A stretch of DNA of 64,000 bases from Phaeovulum veldkampii DSM 11550 (GTDB lineage: Bacteria > Pseudomonadota > Alphaproteobacteria > Rhodobacterales > Rhodobacteraceae). The position numbers and the translations under genes are program-made. Positions 14,902 to 23,389 of this stretch are shown piece after piece; the first letter of the stretch is position 1, and every line of letters starts with the position of its first letter. The DNA is taken from contig NZ_PZKF01000013.1 in assembly GCF_003034995.1 (NCBI RefSeq), positions 1 through 64,000 of the forward strand, given 5' to 3'. Under the pieces are notes generated by a model. That model saw nothing but the letters and a program-made list of their open reading frames with translations. It had not been told where the DNA came from and made no database searches.

Positions 14902-15456
14902 ATGGCAAACGAAACGCACGACGCGGCAAACGGGGCGGCGCAGGGCGCGGCCCATGCGGCTGAATCCGCGGGCATGCCGCAACTGGATTTCTCCACTTTC
15001 CCGAACCAGATTTTCTGGCTTCTGGTCACGCTGGGCGCAATCTGGTGGATTCTGACCCGCATCGCGCTGCCGCGCATCAGCGGGGTTCTGGCGGATCGCC
15101 AGGGCGCCATCTCGGGCGATCTGATCGCAGCCGAGGAATTCAAGCTGAAGGCCAAGGAAGCCGAAGCCGCCTATGACAAGGCGCTGGCGGATGCCCGGTC
15201 GGAGGCACAAAAGATCGTGGCGCAGGCCCGTGCCGAAATCCAGAAAGAACTGGATGCCGCCACCGCCGAAGCCGACGCACAGATCGAGGCCCGCGCCGCC
15301 CTGTCGGCCAAGCGGATCGGTGAAATTCGCGCCGGTGCACTGGAAGCTGTGGATGCGGTCGCCCGCGAAGCCGCCGCCGACATCGTCGCGGCGCTGGGGG
15401 GCAAGGCCGACGCTGGTTCTGTCGCTGCCGCCGTTTCGGCACGACTGAAAGGGTGA
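14902..15456 (+). CDS. atpG: ATP synthase Fo subunit b'
   Basis: A 184-residue peripheral-stalk subunit with an Ala-rich N-terminus, one membrane helix ([22 protein letters not shown]) and a long coiled coil rich in Ala, Glu and Lys. Having two different b-type genes (b' then b) is usual in photosynthetic and related alphaproteobacteria. The symbol follows the common naming of b'; some annotations call it atpF2. It is four bases from the next gene. Confidence 0.93.
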   Translation: MANETHDAANGAAQGAAHAAESAGMPQLDFSTFPNQIFWLLVTLGAIWWILTRIALPRISGVLADRQGAISGDLIAAEEFKLKAKEAEAAYDKALADARSEAQKIVAQARAEIQKELDAATAEADAQIEARAALSAKRIGEIRAGALEAVDAVAREAAADIVAALGGKADAGSVAAAVSARLKG

Positions 15457-15460
15457 TGCG

Positions 15461-16015
15461 ATGAAAAAGCTTTCGCTTCTGCTGGCCTTTGCCGCCTCGC
15501 CCGCCTTTGCGGCCTCGGGTCCGTTCTTCTCGCTGCGCAATACCGACTTTGTGGTCACGCTCGGCTTTCTCGTCTTCATCGGCGCGCTGATCTATTTCAA
15601 GGTTCCGGGCATCCTCTTGGGGATGCTTGACAAGCGCGCCGCGAATATCCGCGCCGAGCTGGAAGAGGCGCGCGCGCTGCGCGACGAGGCCCAGTCGATC
15701 CTTGCGGGCTATGAACGCAAGAGCCGGGACGTGCAGGAACAGGCCGACCAGATCGTTACCGCTGCAAAGCGCGATGCGGTTGCCGCGGCCGAGCAAGTCA
15801 AGGCCGAACTCAAGGTCTCGATCGCTCGCCGCCTGAAAGCCGCGGAAGAGCAGATCGCGTCGGCCGAAGCTGCCGCGCTGCGCGATGTCAAGGATCGGGC
15901 CGTCTCCGTCGCGGTTGCCGCTGCGGCCGAGGTTCTGGCTCGCCAGATGAGCGCGTCTGACAAGGCCGGGCTGATCGACACCGCCATCGGCGAGGTCGAG
16001 ACGCGTCTGCACTGA
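15461..16015 (+). CDS. atpF: ATP synthase Fo subunit b
   Basis: The second 184-residue peripheral-stalk subunit. It opens with a hydrophobic, signal-like segment ([16 protein letters not shown]) before the true membrane helix ([20 protein letters not shown]), as in Rhodobacter b subunits. A long coiled coil follows ([20 protein letters not shown] and onward) that would bind F1. F1 genes are not in this window, as is usual where Fo and F1 operons are separate. A strong terminator follows. Confidence 0.94.
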   Translation: MKKLSLLLAFAASPAFAASGPFFSLRNTDFVVTLGFLVFIGALIYFKVPGILLGMLDKRAANIRAELEEARALRDEAQSILAGYERKSRDVQEQADQIVTAAKRDAVAAAEQVKAELKVSIARRLKAAEEQIASAEAAALRDVKDRAVSVAVAAAAEVLARQMSASDKAGLIDTAIGEVETRLH

Positions 16016-16038
16016 CGCCAATATCTGCACGATCTGCA

Positions 16039-16066
16039 AAACCCGGCCCCAAGGCCGGGTTTTTTT
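16039..16066 (+). terminator. Terminator of the Fo operon
   Basis: AAACCCGGCC (16039-16048) pairs with GGCCGGGTTT (16053-16062) around the loop CCAA, followed by more T (to 16066). On the minus strand the A tract would serve as a T tract, so it may also end the convergent regulator gene, whose stop codon touches it. Confidence 0.92.
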
Positions 16067-16835
16067 ATGCTTTGTCCGCCTTGTGCTGAAGCCACAACTG
16101 CGCCAGCGCTTCGTTGCGGTCGGCCTGCCTCTGCGCGGTCAGCGCCGCCCTGACATAATCCAGATGTGCTTCGACTGCGGCGCGGGCCGCGATCGGGTCG
16201 CGGGCCTGCAAGCCTGCATTGATCGCGCGGTGCTGATCCAGCAGGGCCGCGCGGGTGGTGCGCTGGCGGAACATGACCGAGCGGTTGTAAAAAACCCCCT
16301 CGCTGAGCAGGTCAAACATCGCCCGCATCATGTGCAGCATGATCACATTGTGCCCCGCCTCGATGATCGCCATGTGAAACTCGGCATCCAGCGCCGCTTC
16401 GTCTGTGGGGTTGCGGCGGTCCTGCGCGGCCTGCATCCGGCCAAAGACGCGGTCCACGACCGCCAGGTCGGCGTCGGTCCCGATGCTGGCGGCTCGTTCC
16501 GCGGCCAGTCCCTCCATGTCGCGGCGAAAGGCGAGATAGTCGAAGACTGCCGTATCGTGGCGCGCAAAAAGCCGCAACAGCCCCGGCGAAAAGACCGAGC
16601 CGATGACATCGGCCACATAGATCCCGGCCCCGGCCCGCGTGGTCAACAGGCCCGCCGCCTGCAACTCGGCCACCGCCTCGCGCAGGCTGGGGCGCGACAC
16701 ACCCAGCCGGTCTGACAGGTCACGTTCCGAGGGCAGCCGTTCACCTGGCCGCAGGATACCCTGCAAAATCAGCGCCTCGATCTGACGCACCACCGCCTGA
16801 GACAGTTTTTCCGCTTCGATCTTCTGGAACGGCAT
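16065..16835 (-). CDS. GntR/FadR-family regulator with FCD domain
   Basis: A 256-residue transcription factor with an N-terminal winged helix (QAVVRQIEALILQGILRPG, ERLPSERDLSDRLGVSRPSL, AGLLTTRAGAGIYV) and a C-terminal all-helical FCD ligand domain. The FCD domain has metal/ligand residues such as Asp and His in LDAEFHMAIIEAGHN and LDQHRAINAGL. This is the PdhR/LldR/FadR type, which senses organic acids. I start at 16835 because GGGGG precedes it and the HTH begins there; the longer frame runs into a neighbouring terminator. A perfect inverted repeat lies just upstream, suggesting self-regulation. Its target pathway is unknown. Confidence 0.88.
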   Translation of the reverse strand: MPFQKIEAEKLSQAVVRQIEALILQGILRPGERLPSERDLSDRLGVSRPSLREAVAELQAAGLLTTRAGAGIYVADVIGSVFSPGLLRLFARHDTAVFDYLAFRRDMEGLAAERAASIGTDADLAVVDRVFGRMQAAQDRRNPTDEAALDAEFHMAIIEAGHNVIMLHMMRAMFDLLSEGVFYNRSVMFRQRTTRAALLDQHRAINAGLQARDPIAARAAVEAHLDYVRAALTAQRQADRNEALAQLWLQHKADKA

Positions 16836-16848
16836 GGCACCCCCGCTT

Positions 16849-16867
16849 TGGTCAGAAACTATGACCA
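16849..16867. promoter_or_regulatory. Candidate operator of the GntR regulator
   Basis: TGGTCA-N7-TGACCA is a perfect inverted repeat beginning 13 bases before the regulator's start codon. GntR/FadR proteins recognise TGGT...ACCA half sites. The usual spacing is tighter than here, but position and symmetry favour an autoregulatory operator. Confidence 0.55.
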
Positions 16868-16886
16868 CCGGGGGCGGGGCACAATG

Positions 16887-16914
16887 CAAAAGGCCGGGCG
16901 ATACAGCCCGGCCT
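16887..16914 (-). terminator. Terminator of the OmpA lipoprotein gene
   Basis: On the minus strand AGGCCGGGC and GCCCGGCCT (16891-16899 and 16906-16914 on the plus strand) form a 9-bp stem with a 6-base loop, then TTTT. It follows the lipoprotein gene that ends at 16944. Confidence 0.85.
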
Positions 16915-16943
16915 TCTGGTTTCACGCCTTGCGGTCGGCTGCG

Positions 16944-17618
16944 TCAGGTGCCCGAGGTCGGACGGATCACAAACTCCACCCGACGGTTCTGGGCACGACC
17001 ATCGGGCGTCAGGTTGGAGGCCACCGGCGCATCTTCGCCACGGCCATAAGACACGACGCGATAGGACGGCACACCCGCCCCGATCAGCACATTGGCCACC
17101 GAATTGGCACGACGCTGCGACAGATCCTGGTTGTAGCCCGCCGAGCCGGTGTTGTCGGTGTGCCCGATCACCTCGACGCGGGTGTCGGGATAGCGGTTCA
17201 GGCTGCCCGCCAGCGTGTAAAGGTCGCGCTGCAGATCAGACCGCACCGTGGCACTGTCGGTGGCGAACAGAACATCTTGCGGCATCGTCACGATCAGTTC
17301 GTTGCCGGTGTTGACGATGGTCACGCCATCGGTGCCGATATCGCGCTGCAGTTCGGCGGCCTGCCGATCCAGCCGTGCGCCGATCGCGCCGCCGATCATG
17401 CCACCCACAATCGCGCCGGCGGCCGTCTTGGCCAATTTGTCGTCGCCCTTGCGGGTCGCGCCAAACACGCCGCCCAACAGCGCGCCAGTGATGGCGCCGC
17501 TTTGAGTGTTGCTGTTCGGGCTGGTTCCGGTCGGGGTGCCGGTTGCGTAAGGATCGGTGCAGGCCGTCAGGGCGAACAGGCCCGTGGTGGCCAGAACAAG
17601 TGTCATACGTTTCTTCAT
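16944..17618 (-). CDS. OmpA-family outer-membrane lipoprotein
   Basis: A 224-residue lipoprotein: the signal peptide ends with lipobox LTAC and Cys20 would be lipidated. Next comes a glycine-zipper region (GAITGALLGGVFGA and AGAIVGGMIGGAIGARL), then a C-terminal OmpA domain (VEVIGHTDNTGSAGYNQDLS, RRANSVANVL, RRVEFVI) that binds peptidoglycan. It would anchor the outer membrane to the wall. The architecture matches YiaD-type proteins. Confidence 0.92.
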   Translation of the reverse strand: MKKRMTLVLATTGLFALTACTDPYATGTPTGTSPNSNTQSGAITGALLGGVFGATRKGDDKLAKTAAGAIVGGMIGGAIGARLDRQAAELQRDIGTDGVTIVNTGNELIVTMPQDVLFATDSATVRSDLQRDLYTLAGSLNRYPDTRVEVIGHTDNTGSAGYNQDLSQRRANSVANVLIGAGVPSYRVVSYGRGEDAPVASNLTPDGRAQNRRVEFVIRPTSGT

Positions 17619-17725
17619 GATTCCGCCTCATGCCAATTGCGCCCCGAAAGGAGCGTCTCACTGACTATATCAGAGGATCGTCGCAATGTGCGATGCCGTG
17701 CCTCCGGCGGGCAGGTTTCCGCCCA

Positions 17726-18571
17726 TCACTTCGGCGCGATGGCATCGGCGCGCGCCGCCTCCCAGGCCAGCATCGCGCGTTTGACCGGCAGCCCCCAGTG
17801 ATAACCGCCAAGGGCGCCGGTTTTGCGCAGCGCGCGGTGGCAAGGGATCAGCCAGGCCACCGGGTTGCGCCCCACCGCCGTGCCCACGGCGCGCACCGCA
17901 CGGGGGCAGCCTATGGCGGCAGCGATGTCGCCATAGGTCGTGACGTGACCCGAGGGAATCGCCAGCAGCGCCTCCCAGACCTTGATCTGGAACGGCGCGC
18001 CGATCAGGTGCAACGCCGCCTCGCCTCGCCCACCCAGCGCCGCCTGCACCCAGGGTGCCAGCGCCGCGGGGGCATGGCGGAACGTGGCCGCCGGCCAGCG
18101 CACCGCCAGATCGGCAAAGGCTGCCTCACGCCCGATTTCGGCGGCAAAGGCCATGCCGCACAGGCCGCGGTCGGTGCCCATCGCCAGCACCTCGCCAAAG
18201 GGCGACGGGAACCAGCCCCAGCCGATCACCAGCCCCGCGCCGCCGCGCGCCACATCGCCCGGCGCCATCGCCTCCCACCGCAGAAACAGATCGTGCAGCC
18301 GCCCGCTGCCCGACAGCCCTGCGCGGTCGGCCACCTCGGCCAGCGGCAGGCGGCGGGCGATCAGTTCGCGCGCCAGATCAAGCGTCAGATATTGCTGATA
18401 GCGCTTCGGCGACACGCCAACCCAAGCCGTAAACAGCCGCTGGAAATGCGCCGGGCTCATCCCCAGACGCCCGGCCAGCGCCTCCAGCGTCAGGCCGGGG
18501 CCGGCGGCGTCGATCTCCTCCAGCGCGCGGGCAATGACGCGGTAGTGATAGCGGTCTTGCAGATCGTCCAT
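17726..18571 (-). CDS. Ada-like AraC HTH plus O6-methylguanine methyltransferase
   Basis: A 281-residue fusion. Residues ~25-110 form an AraC-type HTH (GLTLEALAGRLGMSPAHFQR and LADRAGLSGSGRLHDLF). The C-terminal half is a methylguanine-DNA methyltransferase with GHVTTYGDIA, AVGTAVGRNPVAWLIPCHRA and the methyl-accepting Cys244 in PCHR. The zinc-binding N-terminal domain of full Ada, which removes methylphosphotriesters and turns Ada into an activator, is absent. So it can repair O6-methylguanine, while its control role is less clear. Confidence 0.9.
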   Translation of the reverse strand: MDDLQDRYHYRVIARALEEIDAAGPGLTLEALAGRLGMSPAHFQRLFTAWVGVSPKRYQQYLTLDLARELIARRLPLAEVADRAGLSGSGRLHDLFLRWEAMAPGDVARGGAGLVIGWGWFPSPFGEVLAMGTDRGLCGMAFAAEIGREAAFADLAVRWPAATFRHAPAALAPWVQAALGGRGEAALHLIGAPFQIKVWEALLAIPSGHVTTYGDIAAAIGCPRAVRAVGTAVGRNPVAWLIPCHRALRKTGALGGYHWGLPVKRAMLAWEAARADAIAPK

Positions 18572-18691
18572 CGGGCCCTCCTGCCCGCAGAATAGGCCCG
18601 CTGCACCGCCGCCGCGACCCGAAAGCTGCGCATTCGCGGCAGATGCGCGCGCCCCTTGCCGGGGCGGGGCGGGGCGGGCATACCGGGGGTC

Positions 18692-19336
18692 ATGACACGC
18701 CAGTTGCCTTATGCCCAGATGCAGGACGTTTTCCGCCGCTTTCACGCGGTCGAGCCCGAACCGAAGGGCGAGCTGGAGCATGTCAACGCCTTTACCCTGC
18801 TGGTTGCCGTGGCCCTGTCGGCGCAGGCCACCGACGCGGGCGTGAACAAGGCCACGCGCGGGCTGTTCGCCATTGCCGACACGCCCGCAAAGATGCTGGC
18901 CCTGGGCGAAGAGGGGCTGATCGCGCATATCAAGACCATCGGCCTGTTCCGCAACAAGGCGAAAAACGTGATCCGGCTCAGCCAGATCCTGATCGAGCAG
19001 TTCGGCGGTCAGGTGCCCTCCAGCCGCGCGGCGCTGCAAAGCCTGCCAGGGGTTGGGCGCAAGACGGCGAATGTGGTGCTGAACATGTGGTTTCACCACC
19101 CCGCGCAGGCCGTCGATACCCATATCTTCCGCATCGGCAACCGCACCGGCATCTGCCCCGGCCGCGATGTGGAAACGGTCGAGCGGGCCATCGAGGACAA
19201 CGTGCCCGTCGAATGGCAGCGCCACGCGCATCACTGGCTGATCCTGCATGGCCGCTACATCTGCACCGCGCGCAAGCCGCGCTGTGGCGACTGCCTGATC
19301 CGCGACATCTGCCTATATGAGGAGAAAACCCCGTGA
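18692..19336 (+). CDS. nth: Endonuclease III
   Basis: A 214-residue bifunctional base-excision glycosylase/AP lyase for oxidised pyrimidines. The helix-hairpin-helix LPGVGRKTANVVL carries the catalytic Lys124, and VDTHIFR carries Asp142. The [4Fe-4S] cluster ligands are Cys191, Cys198, Cys201 and Cys207 (C-x6-C-x2-C-x5-C). All family-defining residues are present. I use the ATG at 18692 after GGGGG. Its stop overlaps the GTG start of the next gene. Confidence 0.97.
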   Translation: MTRQLPYAQMQDVFRRFHAVEPEPKGELEHVNAFTLLVAVALSAQATDAGVNKATRGLFAIADTPAKMLALGEEGLIAHIKTIGLFRNKAKNVIRLSQILIEQFGGQVPSSRAALQSLPGVGRKTANVVLNMWFHHPAQAVDTHIFRIGNRTGICPGRDVETVERAIEDNVPVEWQRHAHHWLILHGRYICTARKPRCGDCLIRDICLYEEKTP

Positions 19337-20325
19337 AACGCTATCAGGTGGTGGGCATCGGCAATGCCATCGTCGATGTTCTGTCGCAGTCGGACGATGC
19401 CTTTCTGGACCGGATGGGCATTGGCAAGGGCATCATGCAACTGATCGACAGGGATCGGGCCGAGGCGCTGTATGACGCGATGGGCGCGCGCACAGAGGCG
19501 CCGGGCGGATCGGTCGCCAATACGATCGCGGGGCTGGGCAACCTTGGCCTGACCACCGCCTTTATCGGGCGCGTGCGCGACGATGCACTGGGCCGGTTCT
19601 ATGCCGCCTCCATGGCCGCCGAGGGCACCGATTTCGTGAACCAGCCGGTGGCGGCTGCCGAGCTGCCCACCTCGCGCAGCATGATTTTTGTCACCCCTGA
19701 CGGGGAACGCTCTATGAATACCTATCTGGGTGTCTCGGCCGATCTGGGCACCGAAGACGTGCCGCTGAATGTGGTAGAAAATACCGGGATCGTCTTTCTT
19801 GAGGGCTATCTGTTCGACAAGGATCACGGCAAGGCCGCGTTCCTCAAGGCCGCGCAGGGCTGCCGCCGGGGCGGCGGGCGCGCGGGCATCTCGTTGTCGG
19901 ACCCGTTCTGCGTGGACCGCCACCGCGACAGCTTTCGCCGGCTGGTGCGCGACGAGATGGATTTTGTAATCGGCAACGAACACGAATGGGCTTCGCTGTA
20001 TCAAACCGATGTCGAAACGGCCCTGGCACAGGCCGCGGCTGAGTGCGATCTGGTGGTCTGCACGCGCTCGGGCGCCGAGGTGGTGGTGATCGGCCAGGGC
20101 CAGCGGGTCGAGGTGCCGGTGCGCCGCGTGGTGCCGGTCGATGCGACCGGCGCGGGCGATCAGTTTGCCGCGGGCTTTCTCTACGGCATCGCCACAGGCC
20201 AAAGCCTTGAGGTCGCGGGCCGGATGGGCACACTGGCCGCCGCCGAGGTGATCGGCCATTTCGGCGCCCGCCCCGAAACCGACGTGAAGGCGATGTTCCG
20301 CGCCCAGGGGCTGATCATCAACTAA
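19333..20325 (+). CDS. PfkB-family kinase, adenosine kinase-like
   Basis: A 330-residue ribokinase-fold enzyme. Signature regions are GNAIVDVL, GGSVANTIAGLGNLGL, FLEGYLFD and the anion hole/catalytic loop DATGAGDQFAAGF with the base Asp in GAGD. The N-terminus and the SMNTYLGVSADL region resemble bacterial adenosine kinases. It would phosphorylate adenosine or a related nucleoside or sugar with ATP. It begins at GTG inside the nth stop (GTGA), with GAGGAG in front. The substrate is inferred from overall similarity. Confidence 0.85.
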   Translation: MKRYQVVGIGNAIVDVLSQSDDAFLDRMGIGKGIMQLIDRDRAEALYDAMGARTEAPGGSVANTIAGLGNLGLTTAFIGRVRDDALGRFYAASMAAEGTDFVNQPVAAAELPTSRSMIFVTPDGERSMNTYLGVSADLGTEDVPLNVVENTGIVFLEGYLFDKDHGKAAFLKAAQGCRRGGGRAGISLSDPFCVDRHRDSFRRLVRDEMDFVIGNEHEWASLYQTDVETALAQAAAECDLVVCTRSGAEVVVIGQGQRVEVPVRRVVPVDATGAGDQFAAGFLYGIATGQSLEVAGRMGTLAAAEVIGHFGARPETDVKAMFRAQGLIIN

Positions 20326-20903
20326 AGCCTGCGCACCATCACAAAGGTGCCGTGGAAATCGAACAAAAGGCGCGTCAGGCGGCTGGAGATCCGCCGCCTG
20401 ACGGCAAAACCCAGCCGTTCATACAGCGCGCGGGCGCGGATGTTTTCCTCGACCACATCCAACCGCATCTCGGCATGGCCGCGCGCCCGCGCCTCGGTAC
20501 ACAGCGCCTCGATCAGGGCCGCGCCGATGCCTGCGCCGCGGTGATCGGGGCGCACCGCGATGCCATCGACGATAAAGCCATGTGCCACCGTCTCGCGCGC
20601 CAGAACCGACAGGCAGGCGCTGCGCCACAGCCCGCCAAAGGGGCCATAGACGGCGACCAGATCGCCCAGCCCGCCGCCAACAAAGGCCCCTTCCCAGGTG
20701 CGAAACCCGGCCACGCCCAACAGCGTGCCCTGGGGGCCGACCGCCACCAGAACATGATCGGCGGCGATCACCCGTTCGATAAAGGCCAGCGCGCGGGGCG
20801 CGGGGCCCATCACCCGGCCCAGCTTGCCCCCGAAGGCCAGCCAGTACAGCGCGGCCGCGGCGGCGCGCTGATCAGGGGCAAGGCCGCGGCGGATGCTTAC
20901 CAA
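20322..20903 (-). CDS. GNAT-family N-acetyltransferase
   Basis: A 193-residue acyltransferase. The acetyl-CoA loop is RPDHRGAGIGAALIEALC, and the C-terminal strand region is ARALYERLGFAVRRR. It appears to start at TTG (20903), which overlaps the mobA stop (TTGGTAA); the fold needs the first strand VSIRRGLAPDQ, which no later ATG provides. It therefore follows mobA in one transcript. The acceptor is unknown. Confidence 0.85.
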   Translation of the reverse strand: MVSIRRGLAPDQRAAAAALYWLAFGGKLGRVMGPAPRALAFIERVIAADHVLVAVGPQGTLLGVAGFRTWEGAFVGGGLGDLVAVYGPFGGLWRSACLSVLARETVAHGFIVDGIAVRPDHRGAGIGAALIEALCTEARARGHAEMRLDVVEENIRARALYERLGFAVRRRISSRLTRLLFDFHGTFVMVRRL

Positions 20904-21481
20904 GGCGCGGCCTCCCTGACCCAGTCTTCGGCGCTTGCCAGATCCTCGGGCGTGTTGAGGTTGAAGAACGGATCGGGCGTGCCCGCAAAGCTGACCCGCG
21001 CCGCCCCATCCAGCGCGGCGCGCAGCCTCCGTTCGCCCGTATCCAGCCGGGCGACCAGCGCCGACCGGGCCGTCACCGGCCACAGCGCCACGGTAGGGTG
21101 ATCGCGGCCCCGGCTTTCGGCAAAGGCCGCGCCGCCCACATCGGTCAGCCGCGTCACCAGATCGGCGGGCAGAAAGGGCGTATCGACCGGCACCGTGACC
21201 AGCGCCACGGCACCCTGCGCCACCGCCCAGTCAAGCCCCGCCAGCACTCCCGCCAAGGGCCCCTGCCCGGCCAGCCCCGGCGGATCGGGCAGCACCGGCC
21301 AGCCGAACCCTGCCAGCCGCGCAGGCGCGGACCCGCCCGACAGCGCCAGCACCGCCACCTGCGGCGCCAGCAGCGACGCGACGCGCGCCAGCAGCGGCTG
21401 CCCCGCCAGCCGCAGCAACGCCTTGTCGGCGCCCATCCGGCGGCTTTGCCCGCCCGCAAGGATCAGACCCGCAATCTTCAT
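20897..21481 (-). CDS. mobA: Molybdenum cofactor guanylyltransferase
   Basis: MobA attaches GMP to molybdopterin to make MGD, needed by DMSO-reductase-type enzymes such as the formate dehydrogenase encoded at 51255-57100. The 194-residue protein has the nucleotide-binding LAGGQSRRMGADKALL, the VPVDTPFLP motif and the C-terminal FFNLNTPEDL. I start at 21481 (MKIAGLILAGG); the longer frame upstream has no family similarity. It is coupled to the GNAT gene. Confidence 0.95.
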   Translation of the reverse strand: MKIAGLILAGGQSRRMGADKALLRLAGQPLLARVASLLAPQVAVLALSGGSAPARLAGFGWPVLPDPPGLAGQGPLAGVLAGLDWAVAQGAVALVTVPVDTPFLPADLVTRLTDVGGAAFAESRGRDHPTVALWPVTARSALVARLDTGERRLRAALDGAARVSFAGTPDPFFNLNTPEDLASAEDWVREAAPW

Positions 21482-21562
21482 GCCCCCACCTGCTACGCCC
21501 CGCCTTGCATCCGCCAGCCCATCACCTATGACTGGCCCATCCCCTGCCGAAAGCCAAGCCGC

Positions 21563-22273
21563 ATGTCCAACCGATCTGTTTCCGCCGCTTATTGGCAGGG
21601 CTTCCGCCATGGCTTGCCGTTTTTGCTGGTGATCGTGCCGTTCGGGCTTTTGTTCGGCGTGGCGGGCGCCGAAGCGGGGTTGAATCTGGCCGAGATCATG
21701 GGCTTTTCGGTGCTGGTGATCGCCGGGGCCTCACAGTTTACTGCGGTGCAACTGATGGCCGACAACGCGCCGGTTCTGGTGGTGCTGGCCACCTCTCTGG
21801 CGGTCAACCTGCGGATGGCGATGTATTCGGCCAGCCTGACCCCGCATCTGGGCGCGGCGCCGGGCTGGCAAAAGGCGCTGGTGGCCTATTTCATGGTCGA
21901 CCAATCCTATGCGCTGGCGATTCAGGACTATGAGCGTCAACCAGACCGCAGCCTTGCTGAAAAGCTGGCCTATTACGCCGGGGCCTGTAGCCCGGTCTGC
22001 CCGCAATGGTATGTCTCGACCTGGGCGGGTGCCACACTGGGGCAGGCGATTCCGCCTGAATTCGCGCTGGATTTTGCGGTGCCCATCACCTTTCTGGCGA
22101 TGCTCGCACCGATGCTGCGCAGTGCCGCCCATGTGGCAGCGGCGCTGGTGTCGGTCGGGCTGGCGCTGGCGCTGGCGTTTCTGCCCGCGGGGGTGGGACT
22201 GCTGATCGCCGCTGTCGCCGCCATGGTGACCGGCGCGCAGGTCGAACTGTGGATCGAAAGGCGCCGGGCATGA
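21563..22273 (+). CDS. azlC: AzlC-family branched-chain amino acid exporter, large subunit
   Basis: A 236-residue membrane protein with the AzlC features GLPFLLVIVPFGLLFGVAG, IAGASQFTAVQLM and NLRMAMYSASLTPHL. With the small AzlD partner downstream (four-base overlap) it exports branched-chain or related amino acids. The pair is complete and stands alone between mobA and a convergent lipoprotein gene. Confidence 0.93.
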   Translation: MSNRSVSAAYWQGFRHGLPFLLVIVPFGLLFGVAGAEAGLNLAEIMGFSVLVIAGASQFTAVQLMADNAPVLVVLATSLAVNLRMAMYSASLTPHLGAAPGWQKALVAYFMVDQSYALAIQDYERQPDRSLAEKLAYYAGACSPVCPQWYVSTWAGATLGQAIPPEFALDFAVPITFLAMLAPMLRSAAHVAAALVSVGLALALAFLPAGVGLLIAAVAAMVTGAQVELWIERRRA

Positions 22274-22599
22274 CGTTCACCCCCCTCGAAATCTGGACGA
22301 TCATTCTGGTGCTGGGGATCGGCACCTTTCTGCTGCGGTTTTCGTTTCTGGGCATGATCGGCAACCGACCGCTGCCCGAATGGGTGCTGCGCTATCTGCG
22401 TTATACGCCGGTGGCGGTGCTGCCGGGCCTTGTGGCGCCGCTGGTGATCTGGCCCTCGGGCACCGGGGGCGAGTTTGACCTGCCGCGCCTGCTTGCGGCG
22501 GTGGCCACCGTCGGCGCGGGGCTGATCACCCGCAACACGCTTGCGGGCATCATCGGCGGGCTGGCGGTGCTTTACCTGGGCCTGTTCACTCTACCCTAG
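22270..22599 (+). CDS. azlD: AzlD-family exporter small subunit
   Basis: A 109-residue protein with three to four predicted helices, including IWTIILVLGIGTFLLRFSF and IIGGLAVLYLGLFTL, and the conserved LRYTPVAVLPGLVAPL. It begins at ATGA overlapping azlC, and its last 14 bases overlap the end of the convergent lipoprotein gene. Confidence 0.92.
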   Translation: MTFTPLEIWTIILVLGIGTFLLRFSFLGMIGNRPLPEWVLRYLRYTPVAVLPGLVAPLVIWPSGTGGEFDLPRLLAAVATVGAGLITRNTLAGIIGGLAVLYLGLFTLP

Positions 22600-23242
22600 A
22601 GCCCTGCCGGTGGCCGTTGGGCGCGACGATGCCCAGTTCCTCGGCCTTCTTCGCCTCGATCATCAGCACACCGGAATTGTTGTCGGGATCGCCGTCATAG
22701 TGATCCTTCAGCGTCGCCCCCGGCAGTTCGGCAAAGGCTTTGGAAATGCGCAGCGGCGAAAAGCCCCCCGGCATGGATTCAAACCCCGGCGTGGCGCGCA
22801 GCACATCGCCCACCGCATTGGCGCAGAACGCCTTGGGCGCGGCCCCGTTCGCCTCGGCGCGGGCGCGCATGATCTCTGCCACCTCAAGGCTGACCGGCAC
22901 GCGCTGTTCGCGCACAAAGAACGTCTCACGGGCATGGTAGTCGATGTAGAAGGCGCGCATCCGGGGGGTGATGCCATAATGCACATCGTTCCGCTCCGGC
23001 ACATAGGGGTGATACCAGGTGCCTGCCGGGTCAAACATCACCCGCTGCCTGCCATCGATCATCAGCGCCGAATGGCCGCCGCCGCCGGTGCGGGTGCTGA
23101 TCACCGTGAACAGCGTGACCGAGGGCGGCTCGCCGCTGGAGTAGGAGGCGGCAGAAACTGCGGCATCAGGGGCCCAGACCGGCTCGGCGCCGCAGGCAGC
23201 CAGAGCGAGCGGGAACAGAAGACAAACCAGCATTCGGCGCAT
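22586..23242 (-). CDS. Lipoprotein with possible permuted NlpC/P60-like fold
   Basis: A 218-residue lipoprotein (MRRMLVCLLFPLALAAC; Cys18 would be lipidated). The mature part has GGGGHSALMIDG around His57 and AFCANAVGDVL around Cys140. A His before a Cys in these settings is the order of circularly permuted NlpC/P60-type thiol hydrolases, which act on the cell wall. That link is my inference and the catalytic pair is unproven. I do not recognise the family with certainty. The start was chosen at the first Met of a proper signal peptide. Confidence 0.7.
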   Translation of the reverse strand: MRRMLVCLLFPLALAACGAEPVWAPDAAVSAASYSSGEPPSVTLFTVISTRTGGGGHSALMIDGRQRVMFDPAGTWYHPYVPERNDVHYGITPRMRAFYIDYHARETFFVREQRVPVSLEVAEIMRARAEANGAAPKAFCANAVGDVLRATPGFESMPGGFSPLRISKAFAELPGATLKDHYDGDPDNNSGVLMIEAKKAEELGIVAPNGHRQGSRVE

Positions 23243-23389
23243 CGCGCAAACCTCCGGGTCAGCATGGGTGGCTTGCGCCAGTTCAAACACCACAAAGACG
23301 ACAGTCGCAACACAAGGGCGTGAGACCGGTCAAAGAACGCAGTCGGGGTTTCGTTCGTGCAACAGATCGCGCGTGCGAAAATACGTGCC

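Noticed and set aside
17726-19249. 507-residue minus-strand frame running from the Ada-like gene through nth
   Set aside because: Its upstream part is antisense to nth, which has all its catalytic residues; the real Ada-like start is at 18571.
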